From assembly GCF_003576645.1 (NCBI RefSeq), contig NC_044916.1:15153069-15217068 (forward strand): 64,000 bases of DNA, in the 5' to 3' direction. Each line of letters opens with the position of its first letter. Position 1 is the first letter of the stretch. The notes under the pieces are model-generated. The model had not been told where the DNA came from. It worked only from the letters and a program-made list of their open reading frames with translations, and ran no database searches. The stretch comes from Ipomoea triloba (Eukaryota; Streptophyta; Magnoliopsida; Solanales; Convolvulaceae). The translations under genes and the position numbers were made by a program. Of this stretch, positions 33,653-46,120 are shown piece by piece.

Positions 33653-34946
33653 GTAATATCAATCCTATATTCTTCTAATCCAGTTATTAATATAAAAATC
33701 AGTTATATTGATGAATTTTTGCACATTCTTTACAAATTCGTTGTTATGAACGTCTCAATTATAATGCTTAATCTTTTCGCATTCTTTACATATTCAATGA
33801 TATGAAATAGCAATATCACAATGTAGTTGATTAGCAACAAGAATGTGCATTTTTAGTGACAAATTTCTGCTATGTATAGCACAAACATATGCACTACAGA
33901 GCATAAACTTAAGCCATAACATGGATAATAGCCTAACTCTATGCCTGAACAACTTGCATTGTTAATTAAGAAAATGTGCACTACTAGGCACAAAAACTTG
34001 CACTATATGGTTGAAAATTTTGCACCGCATTGTCTATGCAATTCCATTTGGTATAGCCATAAGAAAGTGCACTATTAGACACAAAAATGTGCTCTGTATA
34101 GCAAGAAAATTTGCACTATAAGCATAAAAATAACCTAAATCATATTCAATAGCTTCAACTCTAAGAATAAACTATGTGAACTATTAGTTTAGAATAGTTG
34201 CACTATTTGGTTTAAATATTTGCACTATATGAGTTAAAATCTTGCACTACATGGTATTATCAAAAAAAATGTGAGTTCTATGCAACTTCACTTCATATAG
34301 GCATAAGAAAGTGCACTACTAGGCACAAAAATGTGCTCTGTATGGAAAGAAAATTTGCACTATAAGCATAAAAATAACCTAAATCATATTCAATACTTTC
34401 AACTGTAAGGAGGAACTATGTGAATTGTTAGGTTAGAATAGTTGCACTGTTAGGTTTAAATATTTGCACTATATGAGTAAAAATCTTGCACTACATGTTA
34501 TTATCAAGAAAATTGTGAGTTCTATGTAATTTCATTTGAAATAGACTTAAGAATGTGCACTTTTAAACACAAAATGTGCTTTTTATGGCAAGAAAATGTG
34601 CACTTTAAACATATAAATAACCTAAACCATGCTTAATACCTTCAACTCTAAGCATGAACTATTTGAACTGTTATGTTAAAATAGTTGCACTATTAGGTTT
34701 AAATATTTGCACTGTTTGGCACAAATATTTGCACCATACGGTTGAAAAATATGCACTGTATCTATTTATGAAAAAAATAGTGTGTTTTGTGAAATTTTAC
34801 TTAATTATCCATAGGAATGAGCACTAGTAAGCACTTACTTTCACTCTGTATGGCACAAAAACATGCACTACAAAACATAAAAGTATTTTATATCTTTGAA
34901 TTTTTTCATTTTGTATTAAACCGTATTTTATATCTTCTCTTTCCAG
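33653..34946 (+). repeat. Intron 1 of the transposase, mostly TGCACTAT-type repeat
   Basis: From about 33830 it is made of degenerate copies of the roughly 240-bp unit described for 53470-54540 (TTGCACTATATGAGT, GCACAAAAATGTGCTCTGTATGGCAAG, and so on). Ends CTTTCCAG/CATC. The first 170 bp are AT-rich without repeat. Confidence 0.75.
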
Positions 34947-35659
34947 CATCATCTCCAAATGGCGTCACATTAGGCACAAATTTGAATACTTCTGATGCAA
35001 ATTCCAGTAACATTGAAGGTGGTTATAGTGTGGATATATCACCGGGGATGACTGAATATTAGATTCCTAATTGTGAAGATGGGAGCAAACCTAAGATTGG
35101 TATGACATTCAGTACTTTAGACGCTGCTGTATCCTTTTACAAGAACTATGCTGCTAAAGTTGGCTTTGACATAAGGTCTAGTTCTATTATGAAGTCTAAG
35201 GATGGAGTGATTGTAACACCCCGACTCGGTTGTACCGAACAATCGGAGTAGTTACCGCCACACCTAGACTAAACCCAATCACATACAGATAAGATTCATT
35301 CTAGATGCACAGGCTAAAGATAAGGAACTGTACTATATCATCATGATCATCATAACTTGATATATATATATTCACGGCATCAACAAAAGAGTAGCTAAGC
35401 TAGCTACTAACAAGTACCAAAGTTTAGTTAGAAACCACTGGGAGAGTTTGAGATAGACCCGACCCACTAGCCATCTTAGTACAAGCATGGCTACAAAAGA
35501 TATATACACAAAAGGTCAGACTTGACTTCCCACCCTAGACACTACCTAGTCTAACGAGTGGTACACCGGGCCAGTGTAGGTGCCCCAAACGAGATGCCAC
35601 TCACCCTCGAACCAGGTGATGTGATCCAGAAAGTTGCAGGTATTGATATGCATCATCCA

Positions 35660-36049
35660 CTAGTCATGATACTCCGGGGGACTCGGGTCCCACGGGTAAG
35701 GATAGCGAACAACAAACTCGAGAGGATCACTATCGGGTAAAACCTCTATGGGGTAGAACCCATAGCTAGCCTGAATAATGTCTAGAGGGCACAACGGTTC
35801 AACAGGGATTGGTAACCAAACCGGTACCGCCGGTGAGACAGAAGTGGGCACAGGGTCGAGAGTACAAGTTAGCACTGGATGATCTAGAGCGTAGCCGGGG
35901 GTGTACGGGTCATCATCAGACAAAAACTGCATGTAATCATCGTAATCCAGAACGGGGAACTCAAACTTCGATGGATCGGAGTCCGCTGGGCTGCATGAGC
36001 CCACACTAGATTCCATCTGATAACGGACACAATGAAGTGTAGTTAGCAC
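35660..36049 (-). CDS. Conserved LTR ORF, copy B
   Basis: Open frame of 129 codons with the conserved product starting at the M-E-S-S-V-G-S-C-S-P methionine (about 36015) and containing the D-Y-D-D-Y block. It ends at TAG where copy A reads GAG and continues another 38 codons, so it is C-terminally truncated relative to A. The middle segment duplicated in copy A is single here. Function unknown. Confidence 0.45.
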   Translation of the reverse strand: MLTTLHCVRYQMESSVGSCSPADSDPSKFEFPVLDYDDYMQFLSDDDPYTPGYALDHPVLTCTLDPVPTSVSPAVPVWLPIPVEPLCPLDIIQASYGFYPIEVLPDSDPLEFVVRYPYPWDPSPPEYHD

Positions 36050-36447
36050 GACGGCTAAGTAAGGAAATCCATTGTCACTCGAAAGTAAACAAAAGTTTCA
36101 AAAACAACATAAAACTCAGAAACTGTAAACTTTACCCATCAATTGCAATCTACCTGCAATCGGTAATCAACAAAAGAAAGTATAGCATAGTATATGAGAG
36201 ACATCAGCATATAATACTTTTATTTCTGAGAACTTCATCATTTAACTCAAAATAGTGAGTTCAACAACACACACACTATACTGTTCAGAACTCGTGACAT
36301 ATTATTCTTCAATCTAGTTACGGAGTAACTAGATTTTCATAGTTAGTAAAATTTTACTTAGTTTCCCCCTGGATAAGTGTAAGGCATACTTGGAATATTT
36401 TCAAGCACCTCGGGCGGCGGCACTCATGCCTCCCGTAGGTCAACATC

Positions 36448-36970
36448 TCAATAACTTTGGGGCCCCGGCTGATAAGCCTCCCGCAAAGTCAAACGTCTCA
36501 GTAACTTCCGAGCCCCGGCTCGCAAGCCTCCCATGAAGTCAAACATTTCAATAACTTTCGGGCCACGGCTCCCGCAGGCCTCTTGTAAAGTCAAACATCT
36601 CATTAACTTCCGGGCCCCGGCTCGCAAGCCTCCCAAGAAGTCAAACATTTCAATAACTTTCGGGCCACGGCTCCCGCAGGCCTCTTGTAAAGTCAAACAT
36701 CTCATTAACTTCCGGGCCCCGGCTCGCAAGCCTCCCAAGAAGTCAAACATTTCAATAACTTTCGGGCCACGGCTCCCGCAGGCCTCCCGTAAAGTCAAAC
36801 ATCTCATTAACTTCCGGGCCCCGGCTCGCAAGCTTCCCAAGAAGTCAAACATTTCATTAACTTTCGGGCCACGGCTCCCGCAGGCCTCCCGTAAAGTCAA
36901 ACATCTCATTAACTTCTGGGCCCCGGCTCGCAAGCCTCCCAAGAAGTCAAACATTTCAATAACATTATCC
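36448..36970 (-). repeat. 102-bp tandem repeats in LTR copy B (about 5 units)
   Basis: Reverse complement of the array at 12609-13015, with one more unit. Confidence 0.88.
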
Positions 36971-38664
36971 TGAAATAACATTTCAATAACATTATGACTC
37001 AAGCGATCATCCTTATCCGAATATATCTCCAAAATACACATAGTTGTTAATGACTTTTCCCCATGAAATTCCAAGTGGCAAGGATCACACTTGTTTCTTG
37101 AAAACACAATCTTTCCCCACATTAATGAACATAATGTACAAAATAATATTTGAGCTTTCAAAAATTGACTCGGTTGCCCGTAGGCCTTCCAAGCATCATA
37201 ACATTCGGGAGCAAAAACATCGGGGAAAAGTTCGGTCGAAAACGGCTCCGCGTCGCGCGGGCTCGCGGTTACCGCAGCGGCGGACGCGTGCGTCCGGGCG
37301 GCGTCCGTACGTTCGGCATTGACGCCGAAAAACTGGGCGCCACGGACGTGCAGCGGACGCGCGTTCGTGGTTGCGTCCGGCCTTTCGGCCGTGACGCTGT
37401 AGTCTCGGACACCCGCGGACGCGCAGCGGATGCGCGTCCGTGGTGGTCCGGCCTCTCGGCCGCGACGCCGAAATCCTGGGCGCCGATGGACGCGTGTCTA
37501 AGGCTGCGTCCATCCGACTCTGCTAACTTCGGGCAGCAAAAAAACTGGGTTGTAACGCCCCGTTTTTCCACTATTTTCACAAGTATAAGCCTATATGGAC
37601 TTAAACACAACATATACATGCATAAATTAACTATGAACACGCATACAAAAATTACCAAAAATCAAAGTGTAGTCTTTTGAGCCAACTTGTAGATCCATAA
37701 ACTTAATACATAATTTTCACATAAAAATCCTAGTCACATAATTTACTAGCATTTGATCACCTTCAAGTGACTAAACCAACTTAAGGGATTCCTTACCTCC
37801 CAAGTAGATTTCTAAAACTGTAGAAAGATGATGATCTCTTCCTCCAAACTTTTCACCGAAGATCCTAAACAAAAATCACCATAATAACAACATTTTCATG
37901 AACTCTTAGCTTAAACTTAAGTTCTAGGAAGGATTTAACCGAACAAAACCAAAGTTTTTTACCTATTATGGAGCACTTGAGTTGAAGAGAAAGCTAGGGA
38001 GTTCTTGGATCACAATGTAGAAGAATGAGGTTTTCTTCTTCTTCTTTTTCCTTCAAGAATTTCGAAAATGGGAGAGAGAGAGAGTGTGATGGGAAGTTGG
38101 CTTGAAGATTAAGAAACAAGTATGATCTTACCATACCTCTTATGACATTGCATTAATTAAATTACCATGTGGTGAAATAGGGTGACACTTGTCAACTCCC
38201 CATGGTAGATCTTGAAGAGTAGGGATTATTTTGACAGTTTGGGATTAAATCAGATAAAGGTGCGGAGGATTATAACTTAATTCGGGAAAATTCTAACACC
38301 AAAATTATTCTAAAAATAATCCCGTCATTAACCACTAAAATCGGGAATTTTTCGGTCTCCCGCGAAATTTAGGTACGAAGGTCCGTAACAATTTCACTCT
38401 TACAGTCCATTTAAATTTCTCTTGAACTAAGTAGGAAGTTCAGGCTTAATCGTATCGTACTTAATAATCCATTTTCTAGGAAACTTCGAACTGTAAGTGA
38501 ATCCTTAAAATTTTCGGTTTGTGACCGGTACGTAAATCGCAGCTTATTAATAACTTAGTCTAAAAAAAAAATTCTTTTGAAGTACCGAGAGATCTTCTCA
38601 TAAATGTCATAGCTTAAAAAAATATTTTCGAACCCTAACTTTGTCGGAAAACCGAGGGGTTACA

Positions 38665-38781
38665 GTCTTCCCCCCTTAAAATAGTTTCGTCCTCGAAACT
38701 TTCTTTTCGGCATCCACGGATTCCAAGTAGATTACTACCCACCTTCTTATACCCAAAACGAATTTCTAGCATGCCTAGTTC
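38665..38781 (-). other. Chromovirus 3' untranslated region with polypurine tract
   Basis: On the minus strand AAGGGGGGAAGAC immediately precedes the 3' LTR. It is the PPT (about 38665-38680). No ORF. Confidence 0.85.
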
Positions 38782-39930
38782 TCAACACATAATTTGTTTA
38801 GGCACATAAAGGTTAGATTGGTTCCACGCACCTGAGTTAAATAATTCCGGATAGCGTCCCATCATAACGCTTTCCAACTCCCATGTAGCTTCCTCGGGAC
38901 TGTGGTTCGACCATTGGACTTTGATCATTTTGACTGATTTCCTCCTCGTATCTCGTGTTTTCGAGTCCAAGATTCGAATTGGTCTTTCCTCGTATGCCAA
39001 CGAATCATCCATCTCTAGTTCCTCCGGCTCTAATACATGGGATGCGTCAGGTACATACCGTTTAAGTTGAGAAACATGGAATACGTTATGTACTTTATCA
39101 AGCTCAATCAGTAGGGCCAGTCGATAGGCTAAATTCCCTATCCTCTCCAGAATTTCGTAAGGTCCTACATAACGAGGACTCAACTTTCCTTTCCTCCCAA
39201 ACCTTCTGACTCCTTTAGTGGGTGAGACTTTCAGTAATACCTTCTCCCCAACTTGATATTCGGTGAACTGTCGCTTCAAATCGGCATACGACTTTTGTCG
39301 ATCCTGCGCGACTTTCATCCTCTCTCGAATTATCTTGATTGCCTTAATAGTCTCTTGTAGGTACTGAGGTCCAAGGGTAACGACATCGCTTTTGTCGCCC
39401 CAACACAGAGGACTTCGACATTTCCGCCCATATAGTGCCTCATAAGGTGCCATTCCTATACTCGCATGGTGGCTGTTGTTATAGGAAAATTCTATCAAAT
39501 CCAACTGTTCGTCCCATGAACCCTGGAAATCGAGCACACAACCTCTGAGCATATCTTCCAACGTTTGTATCGTTCGCTCCGTTTGGCCATCAGTGGCAGG
39601 GTGAAAAGCCGTACTCAGTTTGAGTTGAGTGCCCATTGCCATTTCTAACGCTTCCCAAAAACGTGATAGAAATCGTGAGTCTCGGTCTGAAACGATGTCT
39701 AGTGCTACTCCGTGGTGTTTAACCACGTGCTTAATATAGGCTCTTGCCAACTTTTCCATTGACCATGTTTTGTTCATTGGGATGAATCTCGCTGTCTTGG
39801 TCAGTCGATCAACAATGACCCACACTTGATCGTTTCCCGCCTTGGTTCTAGGCAATCCTCCCACAAAATCCATAGAGATTGAGTCCTTGAAACTCCTTAC
39901 ACAACTACTCGGGTAATATCCAAAGAGCAT
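38782..39930 (-). pseudogene. pol: Chromovirus integrase core plus chromodomain, 5'-truncated
   Basis: 382 codons. DDE core: D21 (S-M-D-F-V), D82 (S-D-R-D), E118 (D-G-Q-T-E-R), with 35 residues between the last two. The GPY/F-like region (Y-V-G-P-Y-E-I-L) precedes a C-terminal chromodomain-like end (K-V-Q-W-S-N-H, E-E-A-T-W-E) that assigns the element to chromoviruses and would guide insertion to modified chromatin. The N-terminal HHCC finger is missing. Its frame meets the RT frame with a 26-base overlap, so a deletion plus frame change separates it from the rest of Pol. Confidence 0.88.
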
Positions 39931-41491
39931 GGTTTGTCTTCCGGCTCAAAGCATCAGCTACCTTGTTTGCCTTGCCCTCGTGATACTGAATTTCCAAGTC
40001 ATAGTCTTTGATCAACTCCAACCATCTCCTTTGTCTTAAATTGAGATCCCTCTGAGTGAAGATATACTTTAAACTCTTGTGCTCTGTATAAATTTTGCAT
40101 GAGATTCCATAGAGATAGTGTCGCCAAATTTTGAGAGCAAATACCACTGCTGCCAGTTCCAAGTCATGTGTCGGGTAGTTAGCTTCATGAGTTTTCAATT
40201 GTCGAGAAGCGTACGCTATTACCCTTCCATTTTGCATGAGGACACATCCTAGTCCTTTGTGAGACGCATCGGTGTACAACTCATAACCTTCCGTTCCAAC
40301 AGGTAGAGTTAACACTGGAGCGGTGGTCAATCTCTTCTTAAGCTCTTGAAATGCCTGCTCGCATTCTTCGTCCCAACTATACTTGGTCGTCTTTTTGAGC
40401 AAGTTCGTCAGTGGTCTTGCTATCTTTGAGAAGTCCTGAACAAACCTTCGGTAATAACCCACCAAACCTAAGAAACTGCGGATTTCCGTAACTGATTTGG
40501 GCACTTCCCATTCAATTACAGCTCGTATCTTGGCTGGGTCCACCCTTATTCCTTCCTTGGTGATTACGTGACCAAGAAATGCGACTTCTCTTTTCCAAAA
40601 TTTGCATTTTGAAAGTTTTGCGAAAAGTTTCTTTTCCCTCAGTGTCTGTAACACTGTCCTGAGATGTTCCTCGTGTTCCTCCGGGGCTTTAGAGTAGACC
40701 AAAATGTCATCTATGAAAGCGACGACGAATTTATCCAGGTACGGAAGGAAAATTCGGTTCATCAAGTCCATAAAGGTTCCTGGGGCGTTAGTCACTCCGA
40801 ATGGCATGACTGTGAGCTCGTAGTGTCCGTATCTCGTTCGAAACGCCGTTTTAGGCACATCCTCTTTCGCTACTCGCACTTGGTGATACCCTGACCGTAG
40901 GTCAATCTTTGAAAATACGCCCGCCCCTTTCAACTGATCGAATAGATCATCGATCCTGGGCAACGGGTACTTGTTCTTTACTGTGACTCGATTGAGTTCC
41001 CTATAGTCAATGCACAGTCTAAGACTCCCATCCTTCTTCTTTACGAACAACACTGGTGCGCCCCAAGGCGAAACGCTTGGTCTAATGAATCCCTTTTCCA
41101 ACAACTCTGCCAATTGTGCCTTCAGCTCCTCCATCTCTTTGGGTGCCATCCGATAAGGTGCTTTTGAGATTGGTGAGGTTCCTGGTACAAGATCAATGGT
41201 GAATTCCACTTCCCTTTCTGGTGGCATCTCAATGAGATCGTCGGGGAATACGTCAGGAAATTCGCGTACAATTGGAATTCGGTCCATCTCGAGTTCTTCT
41301 ACTTCGGCGTCTTGCACCAAGCAGAGATACGCTTCGCATCCCTGGCGAACGCACTTCTTTAATTTCTGCATCGTCAACAACCTTGACTCGGGTTGCTTGC
41401 CAATTCCTCGGTAGGATATTCTTCTTCCCTTTGGTCCTTGCAGGACAATCTTTCGCTCATTACACACGATCCGAGCTTTGTACCTATCCAA
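39905..41491 (-). pseudogene. pol: Chromovirus reverse transcriptase and RNase H
   Basis: 528 codons in frame with the upstream protease remnant, from which a single TAG separates it (G-M-D-stop-L-D-R-Y, where the family usually has Trp). RT: P-E-R-E-V-E-F-x-I-D about 91-100, L-C-I-D-Y-R-E-L-N about 159-167, F-I-D-D at 259-262. RNase H: Y-T-D-A-S at 406-410, and Y-T-E-H-K-S-L at 468-474 where gypsy elements usually have Asp instead of Glu. It ends soon after A-D-A-L-S-R-K, where a deletion jumps to the integrase core. Confidence 0.9.
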
Positions 41492-41711
41492 CTAATCCAT
41501 CCCGAGTACGACATCGATGCCTTCAAGTTCAAAACGAATGAGATTTCCGGGACAGTTAAATCCCGCTATTTCTATTGCAACGTCGTCATAACCATCCTTA
41601 CAGGATACTACTACTCCCGAAGCCGTTGTGACATTTAGATCTAACTTAGCAGTAGGCCTTAACTTTAGTTTATCAGCGAACGCAGAGGATATAAATGAAT
41701 TGGTATCCCCC
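41492..41711 (-). pseudogene. Protease C-terminal remnant fused to LTR
   Basis: Encodes N-S-F-I-S-S-A-F-A-D-K-L and V-L-G-M-D, the end of a retropepsin-like domain. The catalytic D-S/T-G is lost: the reading frame enters directly from LTR sequence at about 41711. Confidence 0.75.
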
Positions 41712-42869
41712 GCGACGCCGACATCCTGGGCGCCGATGGACGCGCGTCCAAGGCTGCGTCCATCCGATTCTGCTAACTTCGGGCAGCAAAAAAACTGGGT
41801 TGTAACGCCCCGTTTTTCCACTATTTTCACAAGTATAAGCCTATATGGACTTAAACACAACATATACATGCATAAATTAACTATGAACACGCATACAAAA
41901 ATTACCAAAAATCAAAGTGTAGTCTTTTGAGCCAACTTGTAGATCCATAAACTTAATACATAATTTTCACATAAAAATCCTAGTCACATAATTTACTAGC
42001 ATTTGATCACCTTCAAGTGACTAAACCAAGTAGATTTCTAAAACCGTAGAAAGATGATGATCTCTTCCTCCAAACTTTTCACCGAAGATCCTAAACAAAA
42101 ATCACCATAATAACAACATTTTCCTGAACTCTTACCTTAAACTTGAGTTCACCAAAGTTTTTTACCTATTATGGAGCACTTGAGTTGAAGAGAAAGCTAG
42201 GGAGTTCTTGGATCACAATGTAGAAGAATGATGTTTTCTTCTTCTTCTTTTTCCTTCAAGAATTTCGAAAATGGGAGAGAGAGAGAGAGTGTGATGGGAA
42301 GTTGGCTTGAAGATTAAGAAACAAGTATGATCTTACCATACCTCTTATGACATTGCATTAATTAAATTACCATGTGGTGAAATAGGGTGACACTTGTCAA
42401 CTCCCCATGGTAGATCTTGAAAAGTAGGGATTATTTTGCCAGTTTGGGATTAAATCAGATAAAGGTGCGGAGGATTATAACTTAATTCGGGAAAATTCTA
42501 ACACCAAAATTATTCTAAAAATAATCCCGTCATTAACCACTAAAATCAGGAATTTTTCGGTCTCTCGCGAAATTTAGGTACGAAGGTCCGTAACAATTTC
42601 ACTCTTACAGTCCATTTAAATTTCTCTTGAACTAAGTAGGAAGTTCAGGTTTAATCGTATCGTACTTAATAATCCATTTTCTAGGAAAATTCGAATTGTA
42701 AGTGAATCCTTAAAATTTTCGGTTCGTGACCGGTACGTAAATCGCAGCTTATTAATAACTTAGTCTAAAAAAAAAATTCTTTTGAAGTACTGAGAGATCT
42801 TCTCATAAATGTCATAGCTTAAAAAAATTTTTTTGAACCCTAACTTTGTCGGAAAACCGAGGGGTTACA
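41711..42869 (-). repeat. 5' LTR fragment of the chromovirus (copy C)
   Basis: First about 1.16 kb of the LTR (minus strand starts TGTAACCCCTCGG at 42869), nearly identical to copy B 38664-37480 apart from small deletions of about 25 bp each near 42028 (between CCAA repeats) and 42150. It stops in the CpG-rich palindrome zone, where it joins protease sequence. Confidence 0.9.
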
Positions 42870-43481
42870 GTGATTCTGACAAAGTACATTCTTTGTAGTA
42901 TAGAAGGGTATAAGAATGTTACCGCTAGTTCTACATTGAATGTAGATGAAGCATCAAGTTCTTCAACTACAAAGAGGAGAAGAGTCTCAAATAGGACAGG
43001 TTGCAAAGCCAGAATTGTGTTCAAATTCATAGGAAGTCTTGGTTATGTTGTTAAAAATTTGAGGAAAGACATAACCACTTTATGTAATCAATCCTAGCAA
43101 AACAGTTTCTAAAAGTCAATAGGAACATTGATGTGGGGCATCAAAAGTTTAATGCAAATTGTGCACGAGCAAATATTGGCCAACAAAATCATTTAACTTG
43201 TACAAGGAGATGGTCGGCGATTTTTCCAATGTAGGTGCAACAACTGTTGACTTTAAGAACTTCAATAGGGATATTAGAGCATATATAATAGGTGCTAATG
43301 GACAAATGATTGTGAATAATTATTTTAAGAAAAAGGAGGTGTGTGAAGCATTTTATTTTGCATATGACATTGATGAATATGAGCACTTGTGCAAGCTTTT
43401 TTGGGCAGATCTAATTTCAAGAAAGAATTTTGGTTGTTTTGGTGATGTAGTATCTTTTGATGCAACGTATCAAACTAACAG

Positions 43482-44297
43482 GTTAGTTTAACATACTGCA
43501 CATGCACAATTTTATCACTGCCTAAGCATTTATTTTATGTGTCATATTCAATACCTTCAACTCTAAGCAGGAACTATGTGAATTGTTAGGTTAGAATAGT
43601 TGCATTGTTAGGTTTAAATATTTGCACTATATGAGTAAAAATCTTGCACTAAATGTAATTATCAAGAAAATTGTGAATTCTATGCAACTTCAGTTCATAT
43701 AGGCAAAAGAAAGTAGACTTTTAGGCACAAAAATGTGCTCTGTATGGCAAGAAAATGATCACTATAAGCATATAAATAACCTAAACCAAGCTTAATACCT
43801 TCAACGCTAAGCAGGAACTATGTGAATTGTTAGGTTAGAATAGTTGCACTGTTAGGTTCAAATATTTGCACTATATGAGTAAAAATCTTGCACTACATGT
43901 TATTATCAAGAAAATTATGAGTTCTATGCAACTTCACTTCATATAGGCAAAAGAAAGTGCACTTTTAGGCACAAAAATGTGCTCTGTATGGCAAGAAAAT
44001 GATCACTATAAGCATATAAATAACCCAAACCAAACTTAATACCTTCAACTCTAAGCAGGAACTATGTGAATTGTTAGGTTAGAATAGTTGCACTGTTAGG
44101 TTTAAATATTTGCACTGTATGAGTAAAAATCTTGCACTACATGTTATTATCAATAAAATTGTGAGTTTTATGTAATTTTATTTGAAATAGACTTAAAAAT
44201 GTGCACTTTTAAACACAAAATGTGCTTTTTATGGAAAGAAAATGTGCACTTTACGCATTTATTTTATGTGTCATAACTTAAATATTATATTTTGTAG
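43482..44297 (+). repeat. Intron 2 of the transposase, about three 240-bp repeat units
   Basis: Donor ACAG/GTTAGT, acceptor TTTGTAG/GTAC. Three consecutive units marked by CAACTCTAAGCAGGAACTATGTGAATTG at about 43560, 43801 and 44046 give a period of about 240 bp. Confidence 0.88.
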
Positions 44298-45006
44298 GTA
44301 CGACATGGTTTTTACACTGTTCACCGGGATTGATAACCACAAGAAAAGCATTACATTTGCAGCTGGATTATTAACAAAAGAAGACATTGCATCCTATGTT
44401 TGGTTATTTGAACACTTTAAAAAAGCAATGGGTGCAGAGCCAATAGTAATTGTTACGGATCAAGATCCAGCAATGAGACAAGTAATTCCAACAGTATTTA
44501 ATGAAGCTAGGCATCATTTTTGCATGTGGCACATTATGTGCAAGGTGGGTGAAAAGGTTGGTTCTGTGCTAAGTAAGAATGAAATTGTTAGGAAGAAATT
44601 GAACTCTGTTGTGTGGAGCTCATACTTAGAACCTCTTGAATTCGAGAATGAATGGAGAGCAATCATGGAAGAGTTTGATTTAGTCAATAACAACTGGTTT
44701 ATACAAATGTTTGAGTTGTGAAGATTTTGGATACCAGCCTTTTTCAAAGATGTTTCTATGGCTTGTTTATTGAGGACTACTGTAACACCCCGGCTCGGCT
44801 ATAACGTACATCCGGAGTAGTTACCGCCACACCTAAACTGAACCCAATCAAATCCAGATAGAGTTCACTCTAGATGCACAGGCTGAAGACAAGGAAACTG
44901 TTTCATAGCGTCATTACCCATCATAACTTCATATATATATATATATGAGCAGCAAAAGGGTAGCTATACTAGCTACAAATATGCACAAGAGTTTTCTTAC
45001 GGCCCA

Positions 45007-45384
45007 TTAGAACAAAGTTTGGGCTATTCTCTCCTCTAAAATCTCGATGGGGCAGAACCCATAACTCGCCTGAATCGCATCAATGAAATTCAAAGGACTA
45101 CCAGGAGCAGGAGGACAGACAGGTACAACTTGATGAACAGGAGTAGGAACGGGGTCAGGAGCATAAGCCGGAGCTGGAGGATCTAGAGCGTAGCCGGTAG
45201 CAAACAGGTCATCATCCGCTAAGTACTGTACATAATCATCATAGTCTATAATAGGGAACATGAACTCTGATGAGTCACCAGAGTTCCCGGGGCTGCAAGA
45301 GCCCACGCTAGACTGCATCTGATAAAGGACACAATGAAGTGTAGTTAGCACGACGGCTAAGTAAGGAAATCCATTGTCACTCAA
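45007..45384 (-). CDS. Conserved LTR ORF, copy D
   Basis: 125 codons; product from the M-Q-S-S-V-G-S-C-S-P methionine (about 45324) with I-D-Y-D-D-Y-V-Q-Y-L and I-Q-A-S-Y-G-F. The DNA differs considerably from copy A, yet the frame and these blocks persist. Unrecognised protein. Confidence 0.45.
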   Translation of the reverse strand: MSDNGFPYLAVVLTTLHCVLYQMQSSVGSCSPGNSGDSSEFMFPIIDYDDYVQYLADDDLFATGYALDPPAPAYAPDPVPTPVHQVVPVCPPAPGSPLNFIDAIQASYGFCPIEILEERIAQTLF

Positions 45385-45696
45385 AAGTAAACAAAGGTTT
45401 CGAAAATATAGTATTTAGAAAACTGTAAAGTTTACCCATGAGTTGAAAATCTACCTGCAACTAGATTATCAACAGTAGAATGTAAAGTAGAGTATACGAC
45501 ATGAATCAACTTGCACAACTTTTCCTTTGTAGGAATTTTCGCCATTTTATTTCAAAAGAGAGAGATTAGCAGCACGTTACAGTGCTTAAAATACATCACA
45601 TTTTGTTCTTCAACATAGTTACGGAGTAACTGAATTTTCATAGTTAGAGTTCACTTAGTTTCCCCCTGGATAAGTGTGAGGCCTTTTTGGAGTGTT

Positions 45697-45900
45697 CTCA
45701 ACAACCTCGGGCCACGGCATTCATGCCTCCCGCAGGTCAATCATCTCAACAACCTCGGGCCACGGCACTCATGCCTCTCGCATGTCAATCATCTCAACAA
45801 CCTCGGGCCACGGCACTCATGCCTCCCGCAGGTCAATCATCTCAACAACCTCGGGCCACGGCACTCATGCTTCCCGCAGGTCAATCATGTAAACAACCGC
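45697..45900 (-). repeat. 48-bp tandem repeats in LTR copy D (about 4 units)
   Basis: Plus-strand unit CTCAACAACCTCGGGCCACG..., containing GGCACTCATGCCTC; occupies the position of the 102-bp array in copies A and B. Confidence 0.88.
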
Positions 45901-46120
45901 TGGGCTATGGCAATTAAGCCCTCCCGTTGGTTAATCAAGTCCTTCACAACTTTATCCAGCAACTAAGGTTTTCAAAACATTCTTTCTTTCCTGGATTTAA
46001 ATAGTATTTTCGCATAACTTCCCAAACGATTATTTCTATCGAAATACGTTTCCAAAATATTCATATTTGTCATTGACTTTTCTCCATAAATTTCCCAAGT
46101 GACAAGGTTACACTTGTTTC

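Larger units (their letters stand above)
35212..38664 (-). repeat. 3' LTR of the chromovirus (copy B, 3453 bp)
   Basis: Minus strand starts TGTAACCCCTCGG after a G-rich polypurine tract and ends ...GTCGGGGTGTTACA. Holds the LTR ORF (35660-36049), 102-bp tandem repeats (36448-36970) and CpG-rich palindromes (37230-37520). Very long for an LTR, but in range for Tekay/Del-type elements. Confidence 0.92.
35212..42869 (-). mobile_element. Internally deleted Ty3/gypsy chromovirus (Tekay-like), nested in the transposase
   Basis: Minus-strand element: 5' LTR fragment (42869-41711), protease remnant, RT/RNaseH, integrase with chromodomain, polypurine tract, full 3' LTR (38664-35212). Target duplication GTGAT at 35207-35211 and 42870-42874. 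Missing: the 3' part of the 5' LTR, PBS, gag, start of protease, and the integrase zinc finger. The shared parts of both LTRs are nearly identical by eye, so insertion looks recent. Confidence 0.93.
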
